Positions 56,286-63,840 of a DNA stretch of 64,000 nucleotides are shown in pieces. The notes under the pieces are model-generated. The model ran no database searches and had not been told where the DNA came from. It saw nothing but the letters and a program-made list of their open reading frames with translations. This stretch comes from Oscillospiraceae bacterium (lineage in GTDB: Bacteria > Bacillota > Clostridia > Oscillospirales > CAG-272). Each line of letters begins with the position of its first letter. The first letter of the stretch is position 1. A program made the translations under genes and the position numbers. The stretch spans positions 1 to 64,000 of the forward strand of contig SVQY01000006.1 in NCBI GenBank assembly GCA_015065135.1, given 5' to 3'.

Positions 56286-56774
56286 ATGGGACGCATTTAT
56301 ATTGACCAATACACCGGCCGCATCAAGCGCACCGACGTCTATCTGGTAAAGCTGACGTTAAAAGACGGTACCGTTATCGAAAATCTGGAGCCGCGCCGGC
56401 TCTTCCCCGTGACCAACGCCAATATGTTCATCACACTTTTGGATAGTGACGAAAAGGAGGTCGCCTTTGTGCGCGACCTGGAGGAGCTGGATAAGGACTC
56501 CGCCAGAGAGCTGCAGGAATGCTTCAAGGAATACTACCGCATTCCGCAGATCACCCGCCTGATCGAAAGCGACGAAAAATTCGGTTCACTGACCTGGAAG
56601 GTGGAGACCGATCACGGCATCGTTTCCTTCCGCATCCGCAACCGCCACAGCGATATCAAATGCTTTGGCAACAAACGCGTGCTGATCAGAGACACCAACG
56701 ATAACCGCTACGAGATCGACGATTACAAGCTGCTGGATGCTCACAGCAGACACCTGTTGTTCTCCTATCTGTAA
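56286..56774 (+). CDS. DUF1854-family protein, partner of the ABC exporter
   Basis: 162 residues from the ATG at 56286, 11 bases after the ABC stop, with GGGGGTG upstream. DUF1854 features: RLFPVTNANMFITLLDSDEK, EVAFVRDLEELDKDS, FKEYYRIPQITRLIES and DIKCFGNKRVLIRDTNDNRY. It is cytoplasmic with no membrane helix. These proteins always lie beside ABC exporters of the class encoded upstream and may help assemble or control them. The function is not established. Confidence 0.85.
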   Translation: MGRIYIDQYTGRIKRTDVYLVKLTLKDGTVIENLEPRRLFPVTNANMFITLLDSDEKEVAFVRDLEELDKDSARELQECFKEYYRIPQITRLIESDEKFGSLTWKVETDHGIVSFRIRNRHSDIKCFGNKRVLIRDTNDNRYEIDDYKLLDAHSRHLLFSYL

Positions 56775-56775
56775 G

Positions 56776-56811
56776 CAAAAAAGCACCGCTCCCGTGAGAG
56801 CGGTGCTTTTT
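56776..56811. terminator. Bidirectional terminator
   Basis: AAAAAAGCACCGCTC, CCGT, GAGAGCGGTGCTTTTT between convergent genes. Confidence 0.9.
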
Positions 56812-57607
56812 ATTTGCCGTCAATGTGATCGTGTCGTCCAATGAGATAACCCTGCTTGTATTGCATCGGCGTCACCCCCATTACGGTCTTGAAATTGCGG
56901 TTAAAGGTGCTTTGCGACTCGAAGCCCACCGCCAGATAGATCTCGGTGATGCTCTTTTCACCCGAAAGCAGCAGCGTGCATGCCTCCCGTACCCGATAGT
57001 CATTTAGCACCCGACAAAAGGAAGCCCCAAAGCTCTTGTTGACCAAGGCGGAAAGATAACGGGGATGATACCCCAGCGCCTTGGCCACCGACGCTTCGCT
57101 GATCTGCTCGGTGTAATGCTTTTCCATATACTCCGAAAAAGCAAAGACAAAGCCATCTCCGCGCTCGGGAGCAGTGAACAAAGGCTTATTTTTGGCATAA
57201 GCGGCTGCAATGCGATAAAGTGCCGCGCGGAATAAAAGGGGCTCTCCCTCAGAGCCCTTCAATTCTTCAAACAGCTCTTTGCCGTCAAGGATCATCGGGT
57301 CCCGCCTGACCCCTGCTTGCGCCTCTTCACAGATCTCGGGGAGGTAATTTTTGTTAAAGATCAAAATGCCGGTTTCGGAATGTGTTCTTGTACAATAGGA
57401 GTGAGCGAGGTCCGGCAGGATCAACACAAGCGATCCCTTTTGTGCAACATAGGTCGAGCGATCCACCACGACCTCGATCTCCCCCTCCCACACATACAAA
57501 AGCTCAAAGCTGGTATGAAAATGGAGCGGAAAGTCCAAATTCCTGTTGCGACCCACGTTGGTCTTCAAAAAAGCGGGGCTTGATCGATGAGTTTCATAAA
57601 ATGCCAT
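56810..57607 (-). CDS. AraC-family transcriptional regulator
   Basis: 265 residues from the ATG at 57605-57607, with GGAGTGG upstream; the longer frame has no start signal. Cupin sensor (LDFPLHFHTSFELLYVWEGE, LILPDLAHSY) and C-terminal HTH pair (ISEASVAKALGYHPRYLSAL, SITEIYLAVGFESQSTFNRN) ending VMGVTPMQYKQGYL. It is divergent from the ThuA/oxidoreductase operon, which it probably controls. Confidence 0.9.
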   Translation of the reverse strand: MAFYETHRSSPAFLKTNVGRNRNLDFPLHFHTSFELLYVWEGEIEVVVDRSTYVAQKGSLVLILPDLAHSYCTRTHSETGILIFNKNYLPEICEEAQAGVRRDPMILDGKELFEELKGSEGEPLLFRAALYRIAAAYAKNKPLFTAPERGDGFVFAFSEYMEKHYTEQISEASVAKALGYHPRYLSALVNKSFGASFCRVLNDYRVREACTLLLSGEKSITEIYLAVGFESQSTFNRNFKTVMGVTPMQYKQGYLIGRHDHIDGK

Positions 57608-57650
57608 AAAACCACTCCGTTTTCTGCTTTTTTCTGATCTTTTGATTGGA

Positions 57651-57679
57651 ATTATACCACAATCGAATGGTTTTTTCAA
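57651..57679 (-). promoter_or_regulatory. Promoter of the third AraC gene
   Basis: TTGAAA (57674-57679), a 17-base spacer and TATAAT (57651-57656) on the minus strand. Confidence 0.78.
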
Positions 57680-57735
57680 GAGGGGTGTGTTAAAATAAAG
57701 CTGTACCCCTTCATTTTTTAAAAAGGAGCATACCA

Positions 57736-58458
57736 ATGAAAAAAGCACTGATCTTTTACGGCGGTTGGAACGGGCACGAGCCCGAGCTGGTCTCGGCACG
57801 CTTTCAGCGGTTGCTGGAGAAAAACGGATATGCCGTTGATCGCTATGACAATATGGAATGCCTTGCCGACCGCGAAAAGCTGCTGGAATATGACCTGCTG
57901 GTGTCTGCGGTGACCATGAGTGAGCTGCCACGCGACTATGAGAAGAATATCTCCTTTGCCGTATCGCGCGGCGTGGGTCTGGCGGGCTGCCACGGCGGCA
58001 TGTGCGACTCCTTCCGCAAATCGGTGGAATGGCAATTTATCACCGGCGGTCAATGGGTAAGCCATCCCGGCGGGGACGGCATCACCTACAAGGTGAACGT
58101 GCATCACGGCTCCTCCCCCATCACCGAGGGGCTTTCGGATTTTGAGGTCACCTCCGAGCACTATTATCTTCACATCGATCCCGCCATCGAGGTGCTGGCC
58201 TCCACACGCTTCCCTCTTGTCAACTATTATCACGCCGCCAACAAGCCCGTGGATATGCCCGTAGCTTGGACGAAATATTGGGGGCTTGGCCGTGTGTTCT
58301 ATTGCTCACTCGGGCATCACGATGACGTGTTTGACAACTCCCCCACCGCCGAGGTGCTGATGGAACGCGGCATGCTTTGGGCGGGCGATGGCAAGCAATT
58401 TGCCGCCCAAAACGACCTGGATCCTGCCGTGTTTGACAATATGGCAAAAATGTATTGA
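57736..58458 (+). CDS. ThuA-like (trehalose-utilisation) domain protein
   Basis: 240 residues, AAAAGGAG nine bases upstream. Glutamine-amidotransferase-like fold of the ThuA family: LIFYGGWNGHEPE, SAVTMSELPRDYEKN, GVGLAGCHGGMCDSFRKS, SEHYYLHID and FYCSLGHHDDVFDN. ThuA takes part in oxidation of trehalose and related disaccharides to 3-keto forms with a Gfo/Idh/MocA enzyme (ThuB), and exactly such a gene follows 15 bases on. The pair may therefore handle 3-keto-glycosides. Confidence 0.85.
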   Translation: MKKALIFYGGWNGHEPELVSARFQRLLEKNGYAVDRYDNMECLADREKLLEYDLLVSAVTMSELPRDYEKNISFAVSRGVGLAGCHGGMCDSFRKSVEWQFITGGQWVSHPGGDGITYKVNVHHGSSPITEGLSDFEVTSEHYYLHIDPAIEVLASTRFPLVNYYHAANKPVDMPVAWTKYWGLGRVFYCSLGHHDDVFDNSPTAEVLMERGMLWAGDGKQFAAQNDLDPAVFDNMAKMY

Positions 58459-58473
58459 TAAGGAGGACCGATT

Positions 58474-59577
58474 ATGATGAACGTGGGAATGGTCGGTGTC
58501 GGCAACATCAGCGGCATCTATCTCAAAAACTTTAAAGAGACCTTCAAAGGCGTGCGCCTTCTGGCGGTGTGCGATCTCATCCGCGAGCGCGCCGAAAAAG
58601 CGCAAAAAGAGTATAACGTACCCCGTATTTACGATACAATGGATGAGCTTTTTGCCGATCCCGAGATCGACATCGTGCTCAATCTGACACGCCCCTATCA
58701 GCACTATGAGGTCTCCCGTGCGGCGCTGCTTGCAGGCAAGCACGTTTATTCGGAGAAGCCTCTCGGCGCAGATTTTGAAGAAGGCAGGGCTTTGGTAAAG
58801 CTGGCTGAGGAAAAGGGACTTTGGATCGGCGGTGCCCCCGACACCTTTATGGGCGCGGGCATCCAGAGCTGTCGCAAGCTGATCGACGAAGGATTGCTGG
58901 GCGAGATCATCGGCGGCCGTTGCGTAATGGCGCATCGCGGTGTGGAGAGCTGGCACACAGACCCCGATTTTTATTATCAAAGAGGCGGCGGTCCTGTGCT
59001 GGATATGGGCCCCTATTACATCACCGCGCTGATCAATCTGCTGGGCGGTGTAAAAAAGGTCTACGCCACGGCCAAGACCACCTTTGCCGAGCGTCTTATC
59101 ACGGCAGAGCCTCATGTAGGCGAGATCATCAAAGTGAATGTCCCTACGCATTATGAGATCCTGCTGCAGTTTGAAAAGGACGTGACCGTATCGTTTATGG
59201 CCACCTTCGACACCTATAAGGTGCCTGCAGACAACATTCTCCTTTACGGCACCAAGGGCAACCTTGCCGTGCCCGACCCCAACTGCTTCGGTGCGCAAAA
59301 GGGTATGCGCTTCTATGATGGAGAGAAGAAGGAGGAGCGCGAGCTGCCCCTGACCTTTGACTATGCCGAAAACTCCCGTTGCCTCGGTCTTGCGGATCTT
59401 GCCGCCGCCATCGAGCAAAAGCGCTCGCCCAGGACCTCTTATCTCCAGACCTATCACGTGCTGGAGGTGATGACCGGTGCGCTGAAGAGTGCCGAGACCG
59501 GTATGCCTTATGTGATGACCACCGCGTTCAAGCGCGAAGCACCGATGGATCCCTCTCTCCCCCACGGCGTGCTTTGA
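58474..59577 (+). CDS. Gfo/Idh/MocA-family NAD(P)-dependent oxidoreductase
   Basis: 367 residues, AAGGAGG seven bases upstream. Rossmann motif VGMVGVGNISGIYLKNF, then VCDLIRERAEKAQKEYNVPR, NLTRPYQHYEVSRAAL and the catalytic-lysine motif SEKPLG. The C-terminal beta domain has GGPVLDMGPYYITALINLLG. It is the ThuB-like partner of the ThuA gene: oxidation or reduction of a sugar at C3 is likely. The last codon is followed by a terminator. Confidence 0.9.
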   Translation: MMNVGMVGVGNISGIYLKNFKETFKGVRLLAVCDLIRERAEKAQKEYNVPRIYDTMDELFADPEIDIVLNLTRPYQHYEVSRAALLAGKHVYSEKPLGADFEEGRALVKLAEEKGLWIGGAPDTFMGAGIQSCRKLIDEGLLGEIIGGRCVMAHRGVESWHTDPDFYYQRGGGPVLDMGPYYITALINLLGGVKKVYATAKTTFAERLITAEPHVGEIIKVNVPTHYEILLQFEKDVTVSFMATFDTYKVPADNILLYGTKGNLAVPDPNCFGAQKGMRFYDGEKKEERELPLTFDYAENSRCLGLADLAAAIEQKRSPRTSYLQTYHVLEVMTGALKSAETGMPYVMTTAFKREAPMDPSLPHGVL

Positions 59578-59585
59578 TACCAAAA

Positions 59586-59630
59586 GCTTGCCACGCGCAC
59601 CGATTTTCTGTGCGCGTGGCAAGTTTTCTA
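59586..59630 (+). terminator. Terminator of the ThuA/oxidoreductase operon
   Basis: CTTGCCACGCGCAC/GTGCGCGTGGCAAG stem followed by TTTTCT. Confidence 0.9.
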
Positions 59631-59659
59631 TTTACAATTCATATAAACCGTGGTATAAT
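59631..59659 (+). promoter_or_regulatory. Promoter of the SDR gene
   Basis: TTTACA (59631-59636), a 17-base spacer and TATAAT (59654-59659), 40 bases before the ATG. Confidence 0.82.
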
Positions 59660-59698
59660 AAATACATCCAAAATCCAAAAAGAAGGGATGATATAGCT

Positions 59699-60499
59699 AT
59701 GGGATTTTTAACAGGTAAGACCGCCATCATCACCGGCGCAGGCTATGCCGTGCTGTCGGACGGCAGATGCGGCTCGATCGGATACGGCATTGCCACCGCC
59801 TACGCCAAGGAGGGCGCCAATCTGGTGATCACCGGCCGCAACGTTGCCAAGCTGGAGAAAGCAAAGGAGGAGCTGGAGCGCCTTTACGGCGTCAAGGTGC
59901 TGGCGCTGGCTGCGGACATTGCCGCAGGCAAGGATAACGAGGCCACCGCCAAGGGTGTTGCCGAGGCTGCCATGAAGGCGTTCGGCCGCATTGACGTGCT
60001 GATCAACAATGCACAGGCATCCGCCTCCGGCGTGACCATTCAGGATCACACCACCGAGCAGTTCGATCTCGCTATGTACTCAGGGCTTTACGCCACCTTT
60101 TACTATATGAAGGCCTGCTACCCCTATCTGAAGGAGACCAAGGGCAGCATCATCAACTTTGCCTCCGGTGCGGGTCTGTTTGGCAATTACGGCCAATGCT
60201 CCTACGCCGCCGCCAAGGAGGGCATCCGCGGTCTTTCCCGCGTGGCTGCCACCGAGTGGGCCAAGGACGGCATCAACACCAACGTGGTCTGTCCCCTTGC
60301 CTGGACGGCACAGCTGGAGGGCTTTGAAAAGGCTTATCCCGAGGCGTTCAAGGCAAACGTCAAGATGCCCCCCGCCGGCCATTACGGCGATCCCGAGACC
60401 GAGATCGGCAGAGTCTGCGTGCAGCTTGCCAACCCCGACTTCAAGTATATGAACGGCGAGACCCTGACCCTGGAGGGCGGCATGGGTCTGAGACCCTAA
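59699..60499 (+). CDS. Short-chain dehydrogenase/reductase with widened glycine motif
   Basis: 266 residues from the ATG at 59699; the earlier in-phase frame has no signal and an ATG at 59688 stops at once. SDR features: IITGAG, then an insert YAVLSDGRC before GSIGYGIA, so the cofactor glycine loop is longer than TGxxxGIG. Also LINNAQAS (NNA), the Ser in INFASGAGLF and the catalytic YAAAKEGIRG. A C-terminal MNGETLTLEGG helps the tetramer. The insert resembles SDRs that lie beside sugar genes. The substrate may be a sugar or hydroxy acid. Confidence 0.85.
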   Translation: MGFLTGKTAIITGAGYAVLSDGRCGSIGYGIATAYAKEGANLVITGRNVAKLEKAKEELERLYGVKVLALAADIAAGKDNEATAKGVAEAAMKAFGRIDVLINNAQASASGVTIQDHTTEQFDLAMYSGLYATFYYMKACYPYLKETKGSIINFASGAGLFGNYGQCSYAAAKEGIRGLSRVAATEWAKDGINTNVVCPLAWTAQLEGFEKAYPEAFKANVKMPPAGHYGDPETEIGRVCVQLANPDFKYMNGETLTLEGGMGLRP

Positions 60500-60597
60500 A
60501 GCCTTCGCCGCAAGGCGAATATATGGCAACGGAGCAAGGCGACGTTATATCGCATTTTCGCGCAAGCGAAAATATATCGTGCCGCAAGGCATATCGC
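60500..60597. repeat. Cluster of GCAAGGC-type hairpins
   Basis: Successive stems: TTCGCC/GGCGAA, ATTTTCGC/GCGAAAAT and ATATCGTGCC/GGCATAT. Each loop is GCAA-like. It lies between the SDR stop and the terminator and is not translated. Confidence 0.6.
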
Positions 60598-60640
60598 AAA
60601 AAGGACAGAGAGCTTCACGTTCTCTGTCCTTTTTTATCAG
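60598..60640. terminator. Bidirectional terminator
   Basis: AAAAAGGACAGAGAGC, TTCAC, GTTCTCTGTCCTTTTTT between the convergent SDR and RHH genes. Confidence 0.88.
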
Positions 60641-60643
60641 TAT

Positions 60644-60835
60644 TCATTTACTGTAAAGCGCTTCCTCATCCAGAGGGATCTCTCCATTCTCCTTCTCGTA
60701 TTCATCCACACAATTTTGTGCCAAAAATTCGAGCTGCGCATTTAACGAGCGCTTGTTACTCTTTGCAATTTGTGTTATTTTATAAAGAAGCTCCGGCTCA
60801 AATCTGATTCCGGTTTGTATTCTGTTCGTAGCCAT
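60644..60835 (-). CDS. Ribbon-helix-helix (CopG/Arc-type) regulator
   Basis: 63 residues from the ATG at 60833-60835, with GAGGTG upstream. RHH fold: RIQTGIRFEPELLYKITQIA (beta strand and helix A), NKRSLNAQLEFLAQNCVDEY (helix B), then an acidic tail. Such proteins dimerise and bind inverted repeats. It is divergent from an AbrB-zinc-ribbon gene; GATAACA motifs lie in the shared region. No toxin gene is near. Confidence 0.85.
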   Translation of the reverse strand: MATNRIQTGIRFEPELLYKITQIAKSNKRSLNAQLEFLAQNCVDEYEKENGEIPLDEEALYSK

Positions 60836-60910
60836 GATAACACCTCGAAAACATTTTGATAACATTATACAGATTTTCTTCTTGACTTTATACAAACAAA
60901 GTGTTATCAT
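60835..60910. promoter_or_regulatory. Candidate shared operator with GATAACA motifs
   Basis: TGATAACAC (60835-60843), TGATAACAT (60857-60865) and the reverse GTGTTATCA (60901-60909). They overlap the RHH start, its -10 box (60864-60869) and the -10 box of the opposite gene. Confidence 0.5.
60882..60910 (+). promoter_or_regulatory. Promoter of the AbrB-zinc-ribbon gene
   Basis: TTGACT (60882-60887), a 17-base spacer and TATCAT (60905-60910). Confidence 0.75.
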
Positions 60911-60955
60911 TAATACAAAACAAGCAAAATTATAAGTGTTTTGAGGGAAATTATC

Positions 60956-61189
60956 GTGAACGGAACAGAAAGACGTATCGATGCTCTTGGCAGAATCGTG
61001 TTACCGGCAAATATCCGAAACAAATTAGGGTTAAAAACAAACTCAAAGGTTTTCATTTGCTTAAACGACGATGCCATTTTAATCACCTCGGCGGAAAAGC
61101 ACTGTGCTCTTTGCGGTCACAACATTGATGTCGGCAAAGAACTGCGCTTGTGCGCTGATTGCATAGAAAAAGTTAAAAATTCTCACTAA
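60956..61189 (+). CDS. AbrB-type DNA-binding protein with C-terminal zinc ribbon
   Basis: 77 residues from the GTG at 60956, with GAGGGA seven bases upstream; a TTG at 60941 overlaps that site. Residues 1-48 are the swapped-hairpin domain (RRIDALGRIVLPANIRNKLG, VFICLNDDAILIT). Residues 50-72 add CALCGHNIDVGKELRLCADC, a four-cysteine zinc ribbon not present in the other two AbrB proteins. The product resembles regulators of the AbrB family in Clostridia with a metal-binding tail. It is divergent from the RHH gene. Confidence 0.82.
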   Translation: MNGTERRIDALGRIVLPANIRNKLGLKTNSKVFICLNDDAILITSAEKHCALCGHNIDVGKELRLCADCIEKVKNSH

Positions 61190-61229
61190 AAAAGAAGGAG
61201 CAGAGATAACAGTCTGCGCCTTCTTTTTT
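61186..61229. terminator. Bidirectional terminator
   Basis: AAGAAGGAGCAGA, GATAACAG, TCTGCGCCTTCTT and a T run (one bulge pair). It lies between the convergent AbrB and TIM-barrel genes. Confidence 0.8.
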
Positions 61230-61255
61230 GGGATTTTCGATACCGTTACGGTATT

Positions 61256-62113
61256 TTACGCATTTTTTGCCGCCGTGTATGCCAGCTGCATTGCCAGTGC
61301 ATCCTCGGACTGCGTGCCGGCGGATTCGCTGATGATGCGAGGACAAAGACCGTCCCGCACCAAAGCCTCGGCAAGCGGCTCAAAGCTGGGGCCGTATACG
61401 GTATCGGCAAAGGTCAGATGACGCTTTTCGCCCGCCTCACTATACTCGATCTTGGAAAAATGACAATGCATATACCGCGCCTTTTCGTCTCCAAGTCCGT
61501 TTGCAACCGCATCAAAAACGCGGCGATAGCTATCCGCATCGGTAAAAAACTCGCCCCGTTCACGGGCATTCAGGTGGCCGAAGTCCACCACGGGATAAAA
61601 ATGAGGATCCAACCGACACAGCTCTATGATCTCCTCCAAAGTGCCCAGCTGATTGACCTTTCCCATAGTCTCCAGCCCCAAGTGGATAGGGGTATCCCCC
61701 ACCGCCTCCAGTGTTTTCAACAGCGTATCCGATGCCAGCGCCATCGCCTCTGCGCGAGAGATCTTGGCAGCGGATCCGGCATGGATCACGATAGTATCCG
61801 CCCCCAGCAGCGAGGCGGCCTCCAGGGACTGCTTGATATAATCGATGCTTTTCAGACGCTTTTCGGGATCGGTACCCGAAAGCGAGATGTAGTAGGGGGC
61901 GTGAAGCGACATTTCAATACCCTGCTCCCGCGCGGCAGCACCGATAGCGGTCATTGTTGCCACGTTTACACGCAAGCCGTTCCCTGCCTCAAACTCATAA
62001 GCACCAAGGCCCATAGCACGCACGAAGGCAGGTGCCTGCAGCGTAGATTTATTACCGGCAGCATAAAAGCTCTCGCTATTGCCGCCGGGACCGAAAATTG
62101 CCTGTTTTCTCAT
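61256..62113 (-). CDS. Endonuclease IV-like (AP endonuclease family 2) TIM-barrel protein
   Basis: 285 residues. TIM barrel with SLHAPYYISLSGTD, TIVIHAGSAAKISR, HLGLETMGKVNQLG, PVVDFGHLNARERG, MHCHFSKIEYSEAG and PRIISES. The many His/Asp/Glu ligands and the GLETMGK and DFGHLNAR motifs place it with endonuclease IV rather than with sugar epimerases. It begins PGGNSESFY rather than the usual GAHVS, so its DNA-repair role is probable, not certain. Its ATG overlaps the yqeG stop by four bases. Confidence 0.82.
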   Translation of the reverse strand: MRKQAIFGPGGNSESFYAAGNKSTLQAPAFVRAMGLGAYEFEAGNGLRVNVATMTAIGAAAREQGIEMSLHAPYYISLSGTDPEKRLKSIDYIKQSLEAASLLGADTIVIHAGSAAKISRAEAMALASDTLLKTLEAVGDTPIHLGLETMGKVNQLGTLEEIIELCRLDPHFYPVVDFGHLNARERGEFFTDADSYRRVFDAVANGLGDEKARYMHCHFSKIEYSEAGEKRHLTFADTVYGPSFEPLAEALVRDGLCPRIISESAGTQSEDALAMQLAYTAAKNA

Positions 62114-62661
62114 ACCGTTTTGTACTCCTTCGTGAGCGGACTGCCCTGTCGGATATCCTCCTCGTCTGGGTGCCTTTTGTAGTAACGCCGCAAAATGCCC
62201 CGTTCAAAATAGCGCTTTAGCCTGGTGCCACGATCGGTGCGATCTACAATGGGCGGTACAAGGAAGGCGCGCATCCCGGAAAGATGAGCGCAAAGCACGT
62301 CGGTAAAGATCTGATCGCCCATCAGAGCTGCGTGCTTTTGATCCACGCCCAATCTTTTCAGCATTTTTTTAGCCTGCGCCGGCAGCGGCTTGTGTGCATC
62401 ATAACGCATCGGCAATCCCAAGCTTTTGTTAAATAACTCGACCCGTTCGGCGTGATTATTGGAAAGGAACGCCACTTTGATCCCTGCCTCGCGCAACGCG
62501 TTCAGCCACGCGGCAATCTGCGCATCCGGCTCCGGCTGCTCATAGGGCGCCAACGTGTTATCAATATCCAACAGCAGCGCTTCAATCTCTTGCTCGCGCA
62601 AAAATTCGGGCGTGAGCGATCGATAGCAAGGGAAGGTGCGATCCGGCTTAAACAGCGACAT
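62110..62661 (-). CDS. yqeG: YqeG-family HAD-IIIA phosphatase
   Basis: 183 residues. HAD motifs: LLLDIDNTLAPYEQ (nucleophile Asp), VAFLSNNHAERV, and KPLPAQAKKMLKRLGV with ALMGDQIFTDVL (acidic motif). YqeG is conserved in Bacillota, usually before yqeH in the ribosome-assembly/replication region; here it is coupled to an endonuclease IV-like gene instead. First gene of a two-gene operon. Confidence 0.9.
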   Translation of the reverse strand: MSLFKPDRTFPCYRSLTPEFLREQEIEALLLDIDNTLAPYEQPEPDAQIAAWLNALREAGIKVAFLSNNHAERVELFNKSLGLPMRYDAHKPLPAQAKKMLKRLGVDQKHAALMGDQIFTDVLCAHLSGMRAFLVPPIVDRTDRGTRLKRYFERGILRRYYKRHPDEEDIRQGSPLTKEYKTV

Positions 62662-62696
62662 AGGATTCCCCTTTCTTCTATTTCACATCTACCGCT

Positions 62697-62725
62697 ATTT
62701 TAGCACATTTTCGTAAAAATAGCAA
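62697..62725 (-). promoter_or_regulatory. Promoter of yqeG
   Basis: TTGCTA (62720-62725), a 17-base spacer and TAAAAT (62697-62702) on the minus strand. Confidence 0.72.
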
Positions 62726-62734
62726 TACGTATAT

Positions 62735-62765
62735 AAAAAATCGCGCACCAAGGTGCGCGATTTTG
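62735..62765 (-). terminator. Terminator of the DUF975 gene
   Basis: AATCGCGCACC/GGTGCGCGATT stem, with a T run on the minus strand. Confidence 0.88.
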
Positions 62766-62767
62766 AT

Positions 62768-63361
62768 TCAGATGGTCTGCCCGGAATTCCACTCGCGCTT
62801 GCGTTCCTCGTAGAAAGCTGCATTAGCAGCCTCCATATACGGTGTCAGGAAGAAGAAGCCGATGCCAAGCGTCAGGATGGAAAGGAAGGCCCAACCAATG
62901 AAGCTGAGCCGCAGGCAAAACAGCTTCCACTTATAGCCGTCCATCATTTGACGGGAAAGCGTAATAGCATCGTCTGCGCCGATATCGGGATTATCCACAC
63001 GAATGTAGAAGGTCAACGCATAAGAAAAGGGCTTGATAAAGATCGGGATGAAGAGCAGGCTCCACAAAAAGGTATACAGAGTATGCAACAGATAGGTCGT
63101 CAGGTTGCCACCGAACCGATCAAAGCCGGAAAACAGGTCATTGAACTCCGGTTTGTCGCCACGGATCACCTTCAAGTAGGCCAAGGCAAGACCAACGATC
63201 AACGGACCGCCTATGATGTACATACCGATACCGGAAATAAAGGAAATAGCGTTGACGATCAGGCTGTATACAAAAGAAAGCAGGATCATAGTTCCCCACT
63301 GTCCCTGCAGACGCTCTCTGGCTACCGCACGATAATCTCTTGCACGCATACTAAAAACCAT
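62768..63361 (-). CDS. DUF975-family membrane protein
   Basis: 197 residues with four or five membrane helices. DUF975 proteins begin with a short helix such as RARDYRAVARERLQGQWG, followed by GPLIVGLALAYLKVIRGD, FSGFDRFGGNLTTYLLHTL and KLFCLRLSFIGWAFLSILTL, all seen here. An internal ATG at 63347-63349 is an alternative start. The function is unknown; the gene is monocistronic. Confidence 0.85.
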   Translation of the reverse strand: MVFSMRARDYRAVARERLQGQWGTMILLSFVYSLIVNAISFISGIGMYIIGGPLIVGLALAYLKVIRGDKPEFNDLFSGFDRFGGNLTTYLLHTLYTFLWSLLFIPIFIKPFSYALTFYIRVDNPDIGADDAITLSRQMMDGYKWKLFCLRLSFIGWAFLSILTLGIGFFFLTPYMEAANAAFYEERKREWNSGQTI

Positions 63362-63381
63362 CCTTTCGCCTCATTGGTTTT

Positions 63382-63410
63382 ATTATATTCTTTTTTTCTT
63401 TATTTGTCAA
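63382..63410 (-). promoter_or_regulatory. Promoter of the DUF975 gene
   Basis: TTGACA (63405-63410), a 17-base spacer and TATAAT (63382-63387) on the minus strand. Confidence 0.88.
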
Positions 63411-63486
63411 GATAATTGTAAAAACACCAAGCCGCTTCCAAGCCACTAAAAAAGCCAAAAAAATTTTCTTTTTTGCATTTTTACTA

Positions 63487-63515
63487 TTGACAAACGCAAG
63501 GGAATGTGATATTAT
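63487..63515 (+). promoter_or_regulatory. Promoter of the tRNA-Gly/Arg/His cluster
   Basis: TTGACA (63487-63492), a 17-base spacer and TATTAT (63510-63515), 30 bases before tRNA-Gly. Confidence 0.85.
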
Positions 63516-63544
63516 AGTAAGGCAGTTTTGGAAATGCACCACGT

Positions 63545-63618
<74 letters not shown>

Positions 63619-63624
63619 ATGCAC

Positions 63625-63701
63625 GCGCCTTTAGCTCAGCTGGATAGAGCAACTGCCTTCTAAGCAGTAGGTCGGGGGTTCGAGCCCCTCAAGGCGCGCC
63701 A
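63625..63701 (+). tRNA. tRNA-Arg, anticodon TCT
   Basis: Acceptor GCGCCTT/AAGGCGC, discriminator G, anticodon loop CTTCTAA (TCT, reading AGA), T-loop TTCGAGC and encoded CCA. Seven bases after tRNA-Gly. Confidence 0.96.
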
Positions 63702-63718
63702 CTGCAAAAACAACATAT

Positions 63719-63796
63719 GGTGAGTGTAGCTCAGTTGGTTAGAGCGCCAGGTTGTGGCCCTGGAGGTCGTGGGTTCGACTCCCATCACCCACCCCA
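63719..63796 (+). tRNA. tRNA-His, anticodon GTG
   Basis: It has the extra 5' G (63719) pairing with C at 63793, acceptor GTGAGTG/CACCCAC with one mismatch (A-C), anticodon loop TTGTGGC (GTG) and encoded CCA. Confidence 0.94.
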
Positions 63797-63802
63797 AAAA
63801 CG

Positions 63803-63830
63803 AAAACCACCCCAAACGGGGTGGTTTTTT
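63803..63830 (+). terminator. Terminator of the tRNA cluster
   Basis: AAAACCACCCC, AAAC, GGGGTGGTTTTTT. The stem continues outward into CCCCAAAAACG/CGTTTTTGGGG, next to the tRNA-His 3' end. Confidence 0.88.
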
Positions 63831-63840
63831 CGTTTTTGGG

